Below are positions 36,226 to 46,904 of a stretch of DNA of 64,000 nt, piece by piece; the stretch's first letter is position 1, and each line of letters starts with the position of its first letter. The notes beneath the pieces are model-generated. The model saw nothing but the letters and a program-made list of their open reading frames with translations, had not been told where the DNA came from and ran no database searches. The stretch is from Rhizophagus clarus (lineage: Eukaryota; Glomeromycota; Glomeromycetes; Glomerales; Glomeraceae). The position numbers and the translations under genes were made by a program. The DNA is taken from assembly GCA_015698045.1 (NCBI GenBank), contig BLAL01000013.1:1054001-1118000 (forward strand). Direction: 5' to 3'.

Positions 36226-37560
36226 TTACATATTGTTGTTATTACTTTGATCCTTCTTGTTCTTTATGTCCTTCTTGTTATTCATATCCTTCATGTTCTT
36301 CATATCCTTCGCGTTATTCATGTCCTTCGCGTTATTCATGTCCTTCATGTTCTTCATGTTATTCATGTTGTTCATGTTATTCATACAATCCGTGTTATTC
36401 ATGTTATTCATGTTGTTCATGTCCTTCGCGTTATTCATATCCTTCATGTTCTTCATGTTCTTCATGTTATTCATGTTATTCATACAATCCGTGTTATTCA
36501 TGTTATTCATGTTATTCATATCCTTCATGTTCTTCATGTCCTTCATGTTCTTCATGTTATTCATGTTATTCATACAATCCGTGTTATTCATGTTATTCAT
36601 GTTAGTCATGTTCATGTTGTTCATGTTATTCATACAATCCGCGTTATTCATGTTGTTCATGTTATTCATACAATCCGTGTTATTCATGTTATTCATGTTA
36701 TTCATATCCTTCATGTTCTTCATGTTCTTCATATCCTTCATGTTCTTCATGTTCTTCATGTTATTCATACAATCCGCGTTATTCATGTTATTCATGTTAG
36801 TCATGTTATTCATGTTGTTCATGTTATTCATACAATCCGCGTTATTCATGTTGTTCATGTTATTCATACAATCCGTGTTATTCATGTTATTCATGTTATT
36901 CATATCCTTCATGTTCTTCATGTCCTTCATGTTCTTCATGTTATTCATGTTATTCATACAATCCGTGTTATTCATGTTATTCATGTTAGTCATGTTCATG
37001 TTGTTCATGTTATTCATACAATCCGCGTTATTCATGTTGTTCATGTTATTCATACAATCCGTGTTATTCATGTTATTCATGTTATTCATATCCTTCATGT
37101 TGTTCATGTCCTTCATGTTCTTCATATCCTTCATGCCCTTCATGTTATTCAATCCTCTTTCATTAATTTTTTTTCCTTTTTTATCTTTGTTATCCTTCTT
37201 CTTTCCTTTTTTATTTTTCTTATCCTTCTTCTTTCCTTTTTTATTTTTCTTATCCTCCTTCTTTCCTTTTTTATTTTTCTTATCCTTCTTTCCTTTTCCA
37301 CGCTTCTTATCCTTACCATCTCTTTTATTTCCCTTATTATTATTTGCCAGCACTGCCACTACATTCAATTCTTCCGTATCCGCAACTACTTTTTTCAACT
37401 GCACCGCAGTAACCTTTAGACCCTGACGTTCCATTGACTTTTTGACGTCACCAATCATTTTATCATCACGTGATCCTCTTTTGTCAAGTTCCGTAGGGAC
37501 CGCTTGAGAAAAAATGGCAAGTGTCAATAATAAAACCGAGTAAATTAAAGTGGACTTCAT
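36226..37560 (-). CDS. Secreted Met/Asn/Lys tandem-repeat protein (444 aa)
   Basis: Single-exon frame. Residues 1-20 (MKSTLIYSVLLLTLAIFSQA) are a clear signal peptide. VPTELDKR follows, ending in a Kex2-type Lys-Arg. Residues ~29-70 form an ordinary segment (VKKSMERQGLKVTAVQLKKV). Residues ~75-135 are a lysine tract built on KKDKKNKKGK repeats. From ~139 to the end runs a tandem array with Met at almost every third position (MNN, MKN, MKD), broken regularly by N(T/A)DC, so cysteines recur at intervals. The DNA unit is 9 bp (ATGAATAAC), which keeps all frames on both strands open. No known family. Regular Met-x-x-Met and Cys suggest binding of soft metals such as Cu(I), or a structural wall/matrix protein; both are inference. 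A TATAAATA motif lies at 37701-37708. Confidence 0.75.
   Translation of the reverse strand: MKSTLIYSVLLLTLAIFSQAVPTELDKRGSRDDKMIGDVKKSMERQGLKVTAVQLKKVVADTEELNVVAVLANNNKGNKRDGKDKKRGKGKKDKKNKKGKKEDKKNKKGKKKDKKNKKGKKKDNKDKKGKKINERGLNNMKGMKDMKNMKDMNNMKDMNNMNNMNNTDCMNNMNNMNNADCMNNMNNMNMTNMNNMNNTDCMNNMNNMKNMKDMKNMKDMNNMNNMNNTDCMNNMNNMNNADCMNNMNNMNNMTNMNNMNNADCMNNMKNMKNMKDMKNMKNMKDMNNMNNMNNTDCMNNMNNMNNADCMNNMNNMNMTNMNNMNNTDCMNNMNNMKNMKDMKNMKDMNNMNNMNNTDCMNNMNNMKNMKNMKDMNNAKDMNNMNNMNNTDCMNNMNNMNNMKNMKDMNNAKDMNNAKDMKNMKDMNNKKDIKNKKDQSNNNNM
36240..37145. repeat. 9-bp minisatellite coding for M-N-N/M-K-D
   Basis: Tandem GTTATTCAT/GTTCTTCAT/ATCCTTCAT units (minus-strand ATGAATAAC, ATGAAGAAC, ATGAAGGAT) are organised into larger blocks that also contain a unit reading TCCGTGTTATT or TCCGCGTTATT. 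Long blocks recur nearly unchanged (around 36480-36700 and 36890-37080), implying recent internal duplication by slippage or unequal exchange. Confidence 0.85.
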
Positions 37561-37700
37561 AATGATCGTAATATTTTTTTTTTTTTGAGAAAAGAATTAA
37601 TTATATGAGCACAGCTCTAATACAATTTATTATTTTTTTTTTTAATGAAATGATTATATGAGAATGGGTTTATGAGAATGGGTAAGAGAATAAAAGAGAT

Positions 37701-37708
37701 TATTTATA
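37701..37708 (-). promoter_or_regulatory. TATA-like box of the Met-repeat gene
   Basis: TATAAATA on the minus strand about 140 bases before the ATG at 37560. The peptide gene at 40420 also has TATAAATA, at 40463-40470, closer to its start. Confidence 0.4.
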
Positions 37709-37748
37709 CCTTTTTCGCAAGCATTTTTTTTTTTTTTTTTTTTTTTTT

Positions 37749-37890
37749 AATCAATTCAATTATCGAATCGTTTCAACTTAAATTTGATCTACAATAAGCC
37801 CGGAGCGTTATTTTGTCTCATATTATTTACAAACCTGATCGAATTTGGAAATTAAACTAATAAAGATTGTAATTGTAAATTACATTCGAA
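37749..37890 (-). promoter_or_regulatory. Duplicated upstream block (copy 1)
   Basis: The block begins about 190 bases upstream of the Met-repeat gene. It shares, in order, TTATC(G/A)A, TCGTTTCA, (T/C)GATC(T/G)ACAATA(A/G)GCC, TATTTTGTCTCATATT and AATTGTAAATTACAT(T/G)CGAA with 40613-40775. Same position, order and orientation relative to both genes point to a shared promoter inherited by duplication. Confidence 0.65.
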
Positions 37891-40270
37891 ACGAGACTAT
37901 GTTGGCCAAGCTTAAGGGGTAAAATTTAAGACCAAATTATTGGGCTAAGCTCCTGCATTTGTATCATGTTATTATGAAAATTTTCTCCTTTGAAACTTTG
38001 AAACGCATATTAAATAAGCTTAAAATTTGAACGTGAGAATTATACATATGATCATATGTATTTTCATAAAACTAATAAGATAATAATGATAAAAATTATG
38101 TTAAATTATCGAGTATTATTTTTTTTTTTTATTTTTTATTTTTTTTATTACTTTATTCGATTCAATCGAAAAAAAAAAATAAAAATAAAAAAAATAAAAT
38201 AAAATAATAAACGAATATTTAATAACGATGTATTAACTTTGTTAAATCTCGTACACTTAATATATTATCATAACCAGTTTAAATAAAGTACATATAACAT
38301 TATTAATAAATAAATTATGCCAAGAAAAAACAAATTTTTTTTACAAACGAAAATTTTTTCTTGGCAATTTAATTGATATGCAAAAAAAATTTATTTAATT
38401 AGGAATGATATTAACTGCAAATCAAAGTTACCCATGTCAATTTATATCTTAGCTCGTTTTTTTTTCATTGTTTTCAGATATATAATGAATGCAATATTTG
38501 TCATTACATTTTCTAAAAAGACTAATGATCATCGGATACGTGATCGGTGATCGTTATGTAAATCATTATCTAAATCATCATATGATTACCCGAAACGAGT
38601 GTTGATGGAGAATAAATTACCCGAGTTCACGTGATGATCCTGATTGATCCGCATAGACGTATTTTTCACAAAGATTAATTATTTAACTCTCTTTATTAAT
38701 GTATTATAAATTTTCAGTTTTTTTTTCCTATTATTTTCCGCATAAATTCATTATTAAACGGATAATTTCTATGATCAAAGCATCTGAAAGATGAATATGC
38801 TAAAACTCAGAAGAATTGGATATGTATCAATCTACAGATGTGCCTGAAAAAATTATTTCAGTGTACAGGTCAATTTGTATCAAGTGAGCGCGATGCGTAG
38901 ATCGTATCACACACAACCGCAGAAGCGTTACTTTTAGACTCCATTACTTATCAATCCCAAGAATAAAGAATTCTTAAAAAGAAGAAATGGAAAAGAATGA
39001 AATAATCAGAAAATAATAAAAATATTTCTCAAATATAATTAATTATTTCTTGTACGCATTTTATTCGTCCCAGAATTATGATAACGTCAGCCAGTATCTA
39101 AAAAATAATAAAATTTCAGTAGACATTATCATAAAAGGAAAGATTTGCATGTGAGTTGACGTATACGCAAACTCTATATTTCTACATAAGTTTAAAAATG
39201 TCAAGATTCTTTTTATCAATTTGACTAAAAATTTATATTGTGATATTTTTATGAAAATCTAAGATTAATATATCGGATAAATTGATTATGACAATAAAAT
39301 TCAAATAAAATGTAAATTAATAAGATTAACTCGTCAACAATTATAATCATTGTTTGATTGTCCGTTCAAACCTACCCCATTCAACCGATCAGAAACTAGA
39401 AAAGCATCATTTCCGGAAAAAAATTAGTAAATATGTTATAAATTTTCTTTACAAATAATCGTTACAATTCTACAACGAATCAAATTAAATCTTCAGATTG
39501 ATAATACAGATAACGGTTCTTATAATTTATTTTTAACAAATAAGAGTATAATTGTATTTGCGACAGCGAATAACGAATAACACGTGAATTAAATCATAAG
39601 ATTCAAAATAAGAAAATTCGATTTTTTTTTTTATTATCAATCTTATTTTATTTTTTTCTTTGTTATTTTTCATTATTCTTTTCTTATTATTTTAAAAATT
39701 TATGATGCGACAGGAAAGAAAAAAAAATGAAGTTCAGTTAAAATTTTAATACTACAATAAAAGTTTCTCATTCGAAACCAATCTGTCTTAAGTAATAATA
39801 TTTTTATGTTTTGTTTAAATATCAAACAAAACAATAATAAACCAAAGATTGAACCTTTATTTTGCTGCAGGTACAAAATCATCTCTAAATAATATGATAC
39901 AATGAAATTAACGAACACGCGATTTTGGTTAATTTTAACCATATTATTTGTTAAATGACTGTCTATATATATATATACAATTATTGTTTAATGAAATGTC
40001 TATATCATACAATTTGTACTAAATTCATGTAAGAATGCACCTATAAAATAACATTATTAAATAATAAAATTTAATAAAAATATTATAAATGGTATATTGA
40101 CGATCACTTTCTTATTAAAATTGTCTGCGTAATATAATATTAACAATATTTGTATGTATTAGAGATATGTTTGACAAAGTTTTATTAAACAATTTTTGAA
40201 CACTTGTCAACGGTATCAGGAAATTTATTACCTTCACTTAAGAACATTACAAATTTCACAATTAGGATTA
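37891..40270. other. Intergenic, nothing coding recognised
   Basis: AT-rich spacer between the two secreted-protein genes. It contains the inverted repeat listed separately and an A/T mirror-like tract around 38115-38210. Confidence 0.45.
38318..38366. repeat. Small inverted repeat
   Basis: TGCCAAGAAAAAA and TTTTTTCTTGGCA are exact inverse copies separated by about 23 bases. This may be a tiny foldback element or transcript-end hairpin; no other copy was seen. Confidence 0.45.
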
Positions 40271-40420
40271 TTAACATTCACGATGGGGAATGCAGTCATG
40301 ATCTTTAGGATCGCAAGAAAAAATTTCACTACATTCAGGATCTCTTCTAAAATTTGTAGGAACTGCTTGGGAAATAATGATAATTGAAAAAAATACTGAA
40401 AGAACCAATGATAACTTCAT
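40271..40420 (-). CDS. Small secreted cysteine-containing peptide (49 aa)
   Basis: A complete 50-codon frame from ATG at 40420 to TAA at 40271. Residues 1-19 (MKLSLVLSVFFSIIIISQA) are a signal peptide. VPTNFRR follows, ending in a dibasic Kex2-like site. The predicted mature part is about 23 residues with four cysteines: DPECSEIFSC, DPKDHDC and IPHREC, acidic in the middle. The SQAVPT junction is the same as in the Met-repeat protein 2.7 kb away, and the two upstream regions are homologous, so this is real and paralogous at its 5' end. Four cysteines could form two disulphides. Possible roles are a secreted effector, a signalling peptide or a metal-binding peptide; none is demonstrated. Confidence 0.7.
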   Translation of the reverse strand: MKLSLVLSVFFSIIIISQAVPTNFRRDPECSEIFSCDPKDHDCIPHREC

Positions 40421-40612
40421 ATTGTTTGTTATTAAGAATGACGTAACGGTTATACTTTGTAATATTTATAAGGTGAGATTCAAAATATAAAAGAAAGGAA
40501 TACGAGTTTAATAATATAAAAAATTGAAAGCGCAGCTCCAATGTATGTTTTGGTTTTATTTATTTCTGTTTATAAATTTTGGAAATATTTATATCTTTTG
40601 GTAAGGATGACT

Positions 40613-40775
40613 TTTTAATTAAATTAATTATCAACTCGTTTCACATTAAATTCGATCGACAATAGGCCTAAAAACTTTTCTATATTTTGTCTCATATTGT
40701 TTAGTATCCGGAAATTATTTTGCATTCGTTACTATAAAATCGTAATTTTATAATTGTAAATTACATGCGAACAAT
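40613..40775 (-). promoter_or_regulatory. Duplicated upstream block (copy 2)
   Basis: Counterpart of the block at 37749-37890, starting about 193 bases upstream of the small peptide gene. The proximal parts of both promoters also share a short GC(A/G)CAGCTC(T/C) match. Confidence 0.65.
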
Positions 40776-43389
40776 ATGATGACAGAATTACTAATTAAAT
40801 CAAACCTATATGTAGTCCTATATTCCATATCTTAACATACGGTACGCATCGTACGATCTATTTCTTTAAAAAAATTGTTTAGCATGTATATATAATAAAA
40901 CATTTTTTTTTTATTTTTTAAACGAAATTTTCGTGGATTTTTGTCCAATTATTTTAAACTTCTTTTTTTTAACTAAATAAATTTTTTGGCAAGTATATGT
41001 TCATAGAGTTATTGTCGTGCGTGGATTTGTTTGTAGATAAAATATACAAAATTTCAATACATTTAAGTCAGCGTTTCTATTTATTTAATAAATAAGTTAT
41101 TCTTAATGATATAAGTTTTTTCGATTGATATTTTAATGTTAAGAAAATATTGTTTTTATTTTTTTTTAAAAAAAAAAAACGCAAAAATTTTCTAAGATAA
41201 AGTTACACAAAATAAGTATGTACAGTACAAAATTAATATCGTGCACATGATGCACATGATGCGACGTCATCTTATTTTTTTCAGAATATCATTTGTCTCA
41301 GAATCACAAATATATGATCACGAGATTTCTCACTAATAAAAATTGGTCCAATACTTCATTCTTTTTTTTATATACTGTAGCTCCGGTCCTCAAAACATTT
41401 TTATCACTGATGCAACAGTAAAAAAATATAACTTTATTTCTAATTCAGATGACTTTTTAACAAAACCCTGACTGACGACGAAATTTATAATGTGTAGTCA
41501 ATCATAATTCATCTGATCTGCGGAATTGACCGTCCCTTAATTACAGGAAATGATTGAGTGAATAATAATATTAACACTGGTGAAAGTATTGAAAATATTA
41601 CACACGCAAAATTTATGCTCAACTGATAAATGATAATTTACCTTTATAATATACTAATAAAAAAGAATATTTATACTAAATTAAGCTTTAACTAAAAAAT
41701 TATTTGATAAGGAGTTAAGATGATGACGTAAGTTTTCCGCCCTTCCCTATCAGATTGGAATAATAAAATTTGTCTAAACCTCAAAATTAACTATGATAAA
41801 ATTTAGTTTAAATGTAGTATATAATAATAATAATAAAAAAAAAAAAAAGTTCGTTTAAAGTCCTAAATTCTTGTAACTTTTTACAATTTTATTACATGTC
41901 AAAAATTTCTGAAAACAAAAAAAAGTTAGTTACTAAATATATTTAATATGCAAATAACATGAAATTATCACCTACATCATAAACACATTAGAATTTTAGA
42001 AATTCCATTTTACTTTAAATGAAAATGTATATTCCATAAATAAGCAACGCAAGTACAAAACTTTTATCGTCATATCAGATATTGCATTGAAAATTTTATT
42101 ATCTAGATCTTATTAAAAATACAAAGAATGAAAAAAGGTTTAAAAAATCTTCATTGTTACAAAAAATAATTGTACTTTTGTTGCTAAACAAATTATCTCA
42201 GCACATTAGGATATTTTGGCTTGTAGAGCTTAATTTGCAAAAACTACTCTAAACACGTTGTTTAAAGACTAATATTGTTTCTATCAATTCATTATATCAA
42301 ATTCCGTAGAAAATATCCTGTCTATCAAGATATCCGATACGTCAAAATCTTCTTAAACCAGATTTTACATGGAAACTACATTAGGATTTGATGTATCATG
42401 GTTTAATATAAATAAAGCTATTTTAAACTTTAGTTTTAAAAGACTAAAAAAAAAAAAAGATAAGAACTAAGAACTGTATAAAAGAATTTTTCCTTAAAAT
42501 ATTAATTCTAGTCGAAATTAATCATTCCAACCGGAATCAAGCATTGTGAGACAACGAGTAAAAAATAATTGAAAGTTTTTTTAAAGTGACAAAAAACGAA
42601 ATGTTGCAACAAACCATACTCTTCTCAGCGTAATTGATCTATTACCCGTAAAAAAATTCGTGACTTAATTTTTAATATTTAAGTAAAATACCGTACCGAA
42701 CGGTGGTTTGATTTTTATATAAAAAATTGGTATTTTATTGACATTTTTTGTCACTTCTTAAAATTCCAAATGCTATAATAGACACGTTGAAGTCATTTAC
42801 AAGTTAATAATATTGGCTAAAAGTTAAAAAATTTCGCACTCGTTAAAAAATAAATATTAGACGAGTTCATAAGTCACTTGATATTATCTAATTTTATCGG
42901 TTATGAATTCTAATAAATCGTACGATACTAAAAGAACATGTATTTTCATAGACTTTACAGTTTTAAATATCTTGTAATATTTTTAAAAGAATCAAAAAAA
43001 AATCTCAAATTATTAGCAAACAGTATGACGAAAACATGATTTCATAATTTTTTTTTAACGATTGTTATAATGTATAATTAATATAATAATTCATATAATA
43101 ATTTATTGTTCTAATATCAGCGTAAAAGAAAACTAAGGCTCTCATCTTACTTTTGTGTTTAAATAATTTATAATAAAACAAACTTTAAATGTAATAACTT
43201 AATGGCAATGCTATTCAGTTTTATATAATTCGTCCGTATCTAAATACGTTAAATGAAATATTATTCAAAATAAAAATAATGAGTTTAATAATTTAAGGAC
43301 TATAAAAAAATTAAACCATATATTAATATTTAAATATGGTTTCATTGATTATTTCAATAAAAAAAAAAGATATAAGTAAATAAATAAAA
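40776..43389. other. Intergenic, nothing recognised
   Basis: AT-rich with scattered homopolymers. ATGATGCACATGATGC near 41247 is a small direct duplication. No gene, RNA or transposon is recognised. Confidence 0.45.
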
Positions 43390-44160
43390 TTACCCTTGAA
43401 AAGGCTACTTATTTTTGATGATTTGTTCTTCTGATTATTTAACGTTAATTTATCAAAATCATCAACTAAAAAAAAAAACAAATTATAAATATTTTATATT
43501 ATAATATTAATTTGGACAAAAAATCAAATAATTACTTACTAATGTCAGGAATATAAAAATTGTATGATTTATTACTGTGAAATATTAGTAAAGGAAGTTA
43601 TTTATCGCTTGGCTATTTACAATTTCAAATTATAAAAAATTACGTCTTAATTTATACCTTCTTACTCTTCTATACATTTTTATTTAAATTAAAAGAAAAA
43701 ATTATTAATTATTATACATTATATCCAAAATAAAAATTAGTAATTACTATAATACTTTCAGTTGCATTTCTTGGCTCAGGAAGATTTTCAAATTGATGAA
43801 CTTTACTTGTAAATAATCCGCTACTTGTATAATTTCCTAAATTACCCAAATCAATACTGTGATTGATTTAATTCTTTTGAATTTTTTTGACTAAATTTTT
43901 ATATTCTAAAGGAGTTCTTGGTACAAGTTTTGGTCTCATGCCATTAATTATATTCATAGCAAGATCATAATTATGCTCGTATTTAATAAACGGTGGTTGT
44001 CCAGATGAAATTACCCACATAAGCATTGCAATACTATAAATATCAGATTTAAAAGTAGTTTCTTTTCCTGCAATAACTTCTGGTGCAATTTAAGGAAGAT
44101 TTCCATTTATACTTTTTAATGGCTTGTATTGTGGGTGTGTCCTTCTGCCATCATCTATTA
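43390..44160 (-). pseudogene. Protein kinase C-lobe remnant
   Basis: The minus strand reads GNLP, then a stop where Tyr is expected, then IAPEVIAGKETTFKSDIYSI, AMLMWVISSGQPPF and PLEYKNLVKK. These are the APE-like, DxYSxxxxxWxxxSGxPPF and downstream C-lobe signatures of fungal TKL-like kinases. Farther down are SKVHQFENLPEPRNATESI and, as a last exon at about 43393-43472, DDFDKLTLNNQKNKSSK, both typical of the tails of such kinases. The glycine loop, catalytic loop and DFG are absent upstream, and the SDIY part ends in a stop (KKIQKN*) before the conserved C-terminal helices. A truncated, dead copy. Confidence 0.7.
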
Positions 44161-44509
44161 CTAATAAGGACTATCGAAAATTTTGGTTTCTTTTCGATAC
44201 GAGAATTTTGTTAGCTCTGATATTTATGATATTTACTATACTGATTATGGATCAAATTCCTGGATAAATCTCATTTGAAATAAAGAAACTTAAACGTTAC
44301 AGAAAATGACAATTTTTATTTTATACAAATAAAATAATACAGTTGTAGTAGGTAGAATTATTCACGGGCAGATCATTATCATCACGGTTTCATCACGATT
44401 TGCCGTAATGATAATGAGATCGAGGCTGAAACTAATTTAAATAAACATCATCTATAAAAAATATAAATCAAGTAGTCATGCCGCCACTTATAACTTTTAA
44501 AAGAACATT

Positions 44510-45175
44510 CACATCTATTAATCAGTTTCATATTTTTTATATAATAAAGCAAATTCAATCATTGCCAACTTTCTTCCTGGACATATTCTTAAAGAAGTGA
44601 AAGTTTCTTTGACTCGAAACCTTCAAACAACCATCTATCAGGATTAAATTTATCTATCAGTTTCTTCCCAATATCTTTATTATGATGGATGACATCAACG
44701 GCTGGCCATTTATATTCCGCTATTTCATCAGGTTTTTTAATAGTTCTTACAACGAAAATGCATGAGACTTCTTTTGCAATTGCTTCACAATATATTAACT
44801 TTTGAAAATCATCTACGGTTTTATCATGTTGGAATGCTCTATCTATTTCTTACATATAATCCGAACGTAAAAAGAAAATGATGTATTTCAATATATTTCA
44901 TGCTAAGGTTCAACATCTCTTTGAATTCACTTACTGTATCAGTTCATCCATTAAATATATTACCATGAATTTCAGAATTAGACAAAGCCCTACTTAAGGA
45001 TTCATCACAAACAGTTTTGGCATAATTAACATCATGAGGTGTATTTGCAATAATTACTGATGTCAACATATCATTTGGGTTTATCCGATGGCATATTTTC
45101 AATTTCTTGCCTATGTTTCTTAATAATTTTATCAAGTCTGTTTTATTCTTAATATGTGGAACATAATGTCATAAG
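44510..45175 (-). pseudogene. Cytochrome P450 remnant
   Basis: Pieces in family order on the minus strand. NPNDMLTSVIIANTPHD precedes the I helix, whose oxygen-binding motif survives as NG, a TGA, then TDTVS. YCEAIAKEVSCIF matches the K helix, but the ExxR Arg is lost (E-V-S-C). IAEYKWPA and FNPDRWLFEGFE are the segment before and including the PERF-like motif. After a frameshift comes FTSLRICPGRKLAMIEFALL, the heme-cysteine loop with the conserved Arg and Cys but lacking its first Gly. Wording such as IAEYKWPA and CPGRKLAMIE is typical of the expanded P450s of AM fungi. At least one stop, one shift and 5' loss show it is dead. Confidence 0.75.
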
Positions 45176-45254
45176 GGGATACATTTAAAAATACTATAAA
45201 ATCCACACAAAGTTTACGACGTACTTGCGCTAATTTTACAAAGAGAAAACTTAA

Positions 45255-45316
45255 CATGAACCCCCAGGTTTAGGTTAGTTAAAATAAACCCCCCAGGGTT
45301 CAGGTTAATTAAAATA
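45255..45316. repeat. Two-copy tandem repeat, ~31 bp
   Basis: GAACCCCCAGGTTTAGGTTA is followed by GTTAAAATAAA and then by a second similar unit (ACCCCCCAGGGTTCAGGTTA). A C-rich pair in AT-rich sequence. Confidence 0.6.
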
Positions 45317-46756
45317 CTGCGGTTTTTCAACAAAAAATGAGGAAAGAAGAGAAAGTTTTTTTTTTTGTATAAATAAAAATGGGAAGGGAAACAAAGAATG
45401 TATCATGACAAAACAATAATCATATGATCATATGTTATGATACCTGATACGAATGACAATAAAATTATTAAGTTTAAAAATTCCATATAAATTTCGTATA
45501 GGCATATACTATATATTATTTTTTTGTGAAAATAAATTGTGTATTAAATACATGGAATCGCTATACAGAATTTATAATAACATATGATAATTGTATACAA
45601 AATGCATCATTTCTGTATACAGATTTCTTATAGGGATGGAGCAGCGAGCCACAGTTAGTAAGCTAAGTAAATTTTTAGCAAGAGCTCCCCTACTCCATGT
45701 TCAAAGTTAACTTGTTTATTTATATATATACTGTAGTTTATTCTTATTGATGATCGGTAAGAATTGGAAATTAAAAAATTGTACTTGCTAAAGATATTCG
45801 GAAAGATCCAAGAACGGACATATTTTTGGTTGACTACCTGTCTCCATGGGTTCTTGTTCCATTCATGAAAAGATATTTTGATAACCCTATTCTTCAGATA
45901 TTAAGCGGTTGAATACACCAAAATAATTTGCTACAGACAAGCATACCAGTGGAACTGGGCTTCGCTCAAAAATGCCCATCAGGTATAATGTAGCATCAGA
46001 GAATATCTTCACGTAAAAATTTCTCATTTTTGATGGCCCTTGTAATAAATAATAAAGACAGGTCGTACTCCTTATATATTTCTGAGATTCATTGTACAAT
46101 TAAATGGATAAAAATCAATGGGTCCCCTGTTAGTTTCTTTATTAGCATACATAAATGAACCCGGGAAAACAACTTACATGTTTAATATAGTTTGTTTCGA
46201 AAAAACGGAATCGAGAAAGTATTAAGCACCGAATGGAAAAAAGTCTAACACTCGATCAGGATAATACACCATGAATTTGTTTCATGAGAGCTGGTCATTA
46301 CTTCTCTAAGGATGACGAGACGAAATATGTACAGCTACATCATTTTATAAAATGAGCTACTTCAGACAAGATCTAATCGATTCCATGCACAATTTTTTCC
46401 TTGTTTATTGATCTTGTGAACATTTCCTTAACATAGAGTAGAAATCTTCGCACACCTTTATTATTGCCTTTTAATAAAAATAATTGAGTACGAAAAAATA
46501 ATATGTTAGGGTTCAGATACTGCAGACATAACAGTATACTACACAGGACAATCTAGTTAATGAAAAATATAGAGACCCATATTTTTTTCTCCGAACGATT
46601 TCTGATTTTTAAGTTCATATATGATGCTATATCAGGACACCCCTTGCAAGGTTTTCATATTTGGAAATCAAGAAAACAAGCATGTTACATTACACAATAA
46701 ATACTCGTACTGTTACTACTGTATTCATTCTAGCTCCATTAGTTTGTTCTATATGA
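45317..46756. other. Start of the less AT-biased segment, no gene recognised
   Basis: From about 45640 the sequence changes character: fewer homopolymers, more GC. A 70-codon minus-strand frame at 45887-46099 contains FERSPVPLVC over a double hairpin and has no known relatives. The segment stops at the transposon cluster and resumes at 51360. Confidence 0.45.
45947..45967. repeat. Double hairpin (copy 1, imperfect)
   Basis: CAGTGGAACTG (CAGT stem, 3-base loop) is followed by GGGCTTCGCTC, a second 3-base-loop hairpin with one mispair. Same design as the elements at 51841, 59486 and 60495. Confidence 0.5.
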
Positions 46757-46904
46757 CCCGACGTTCTGATCAAAAGTCTAGTATTAAATACTAGATAAAT
46801 CTAGTATGAAATGGATAAATCTAGTATAAAATATAGATAAATCTGGTATGAAATAGATAAATCTATATTTTATACTAGATTTTCCTATATTTTATATTAG
46901 ATGA
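46757..46904. mobile_element. End fragment of the TGACCCG palindrome-rich transposon family
   Basis: Starts TATGACCCGACGTTCTGATC and continues with palindromic CTAGTATAAAATATAGATAA units, matching the end of the element at 48053-49512. It is cut off after about 150 bp. The hAT-like element at 46905 is inserted at its inner edge, and ~10 bp of it resume at 48041. Confidence 0.7.

Noticed and set aside
36219-36605. Plus-strand 128-codon Cys/Ser/Tyr-rich frame
   Set aside because: It is another shadow of the same 9-bp repeat and ends within it.
36247-37426. Two long plus-strand open frames (about 390 codons) across the Met-repeat gene, rich in His-Val or Phe-Met-Leu
   Set aside because: The 9-bp repeat keeps every frame open on both strands. 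Only the minus-strand frame has a signal peptide, Kex2-like site and non-repeat coding start.
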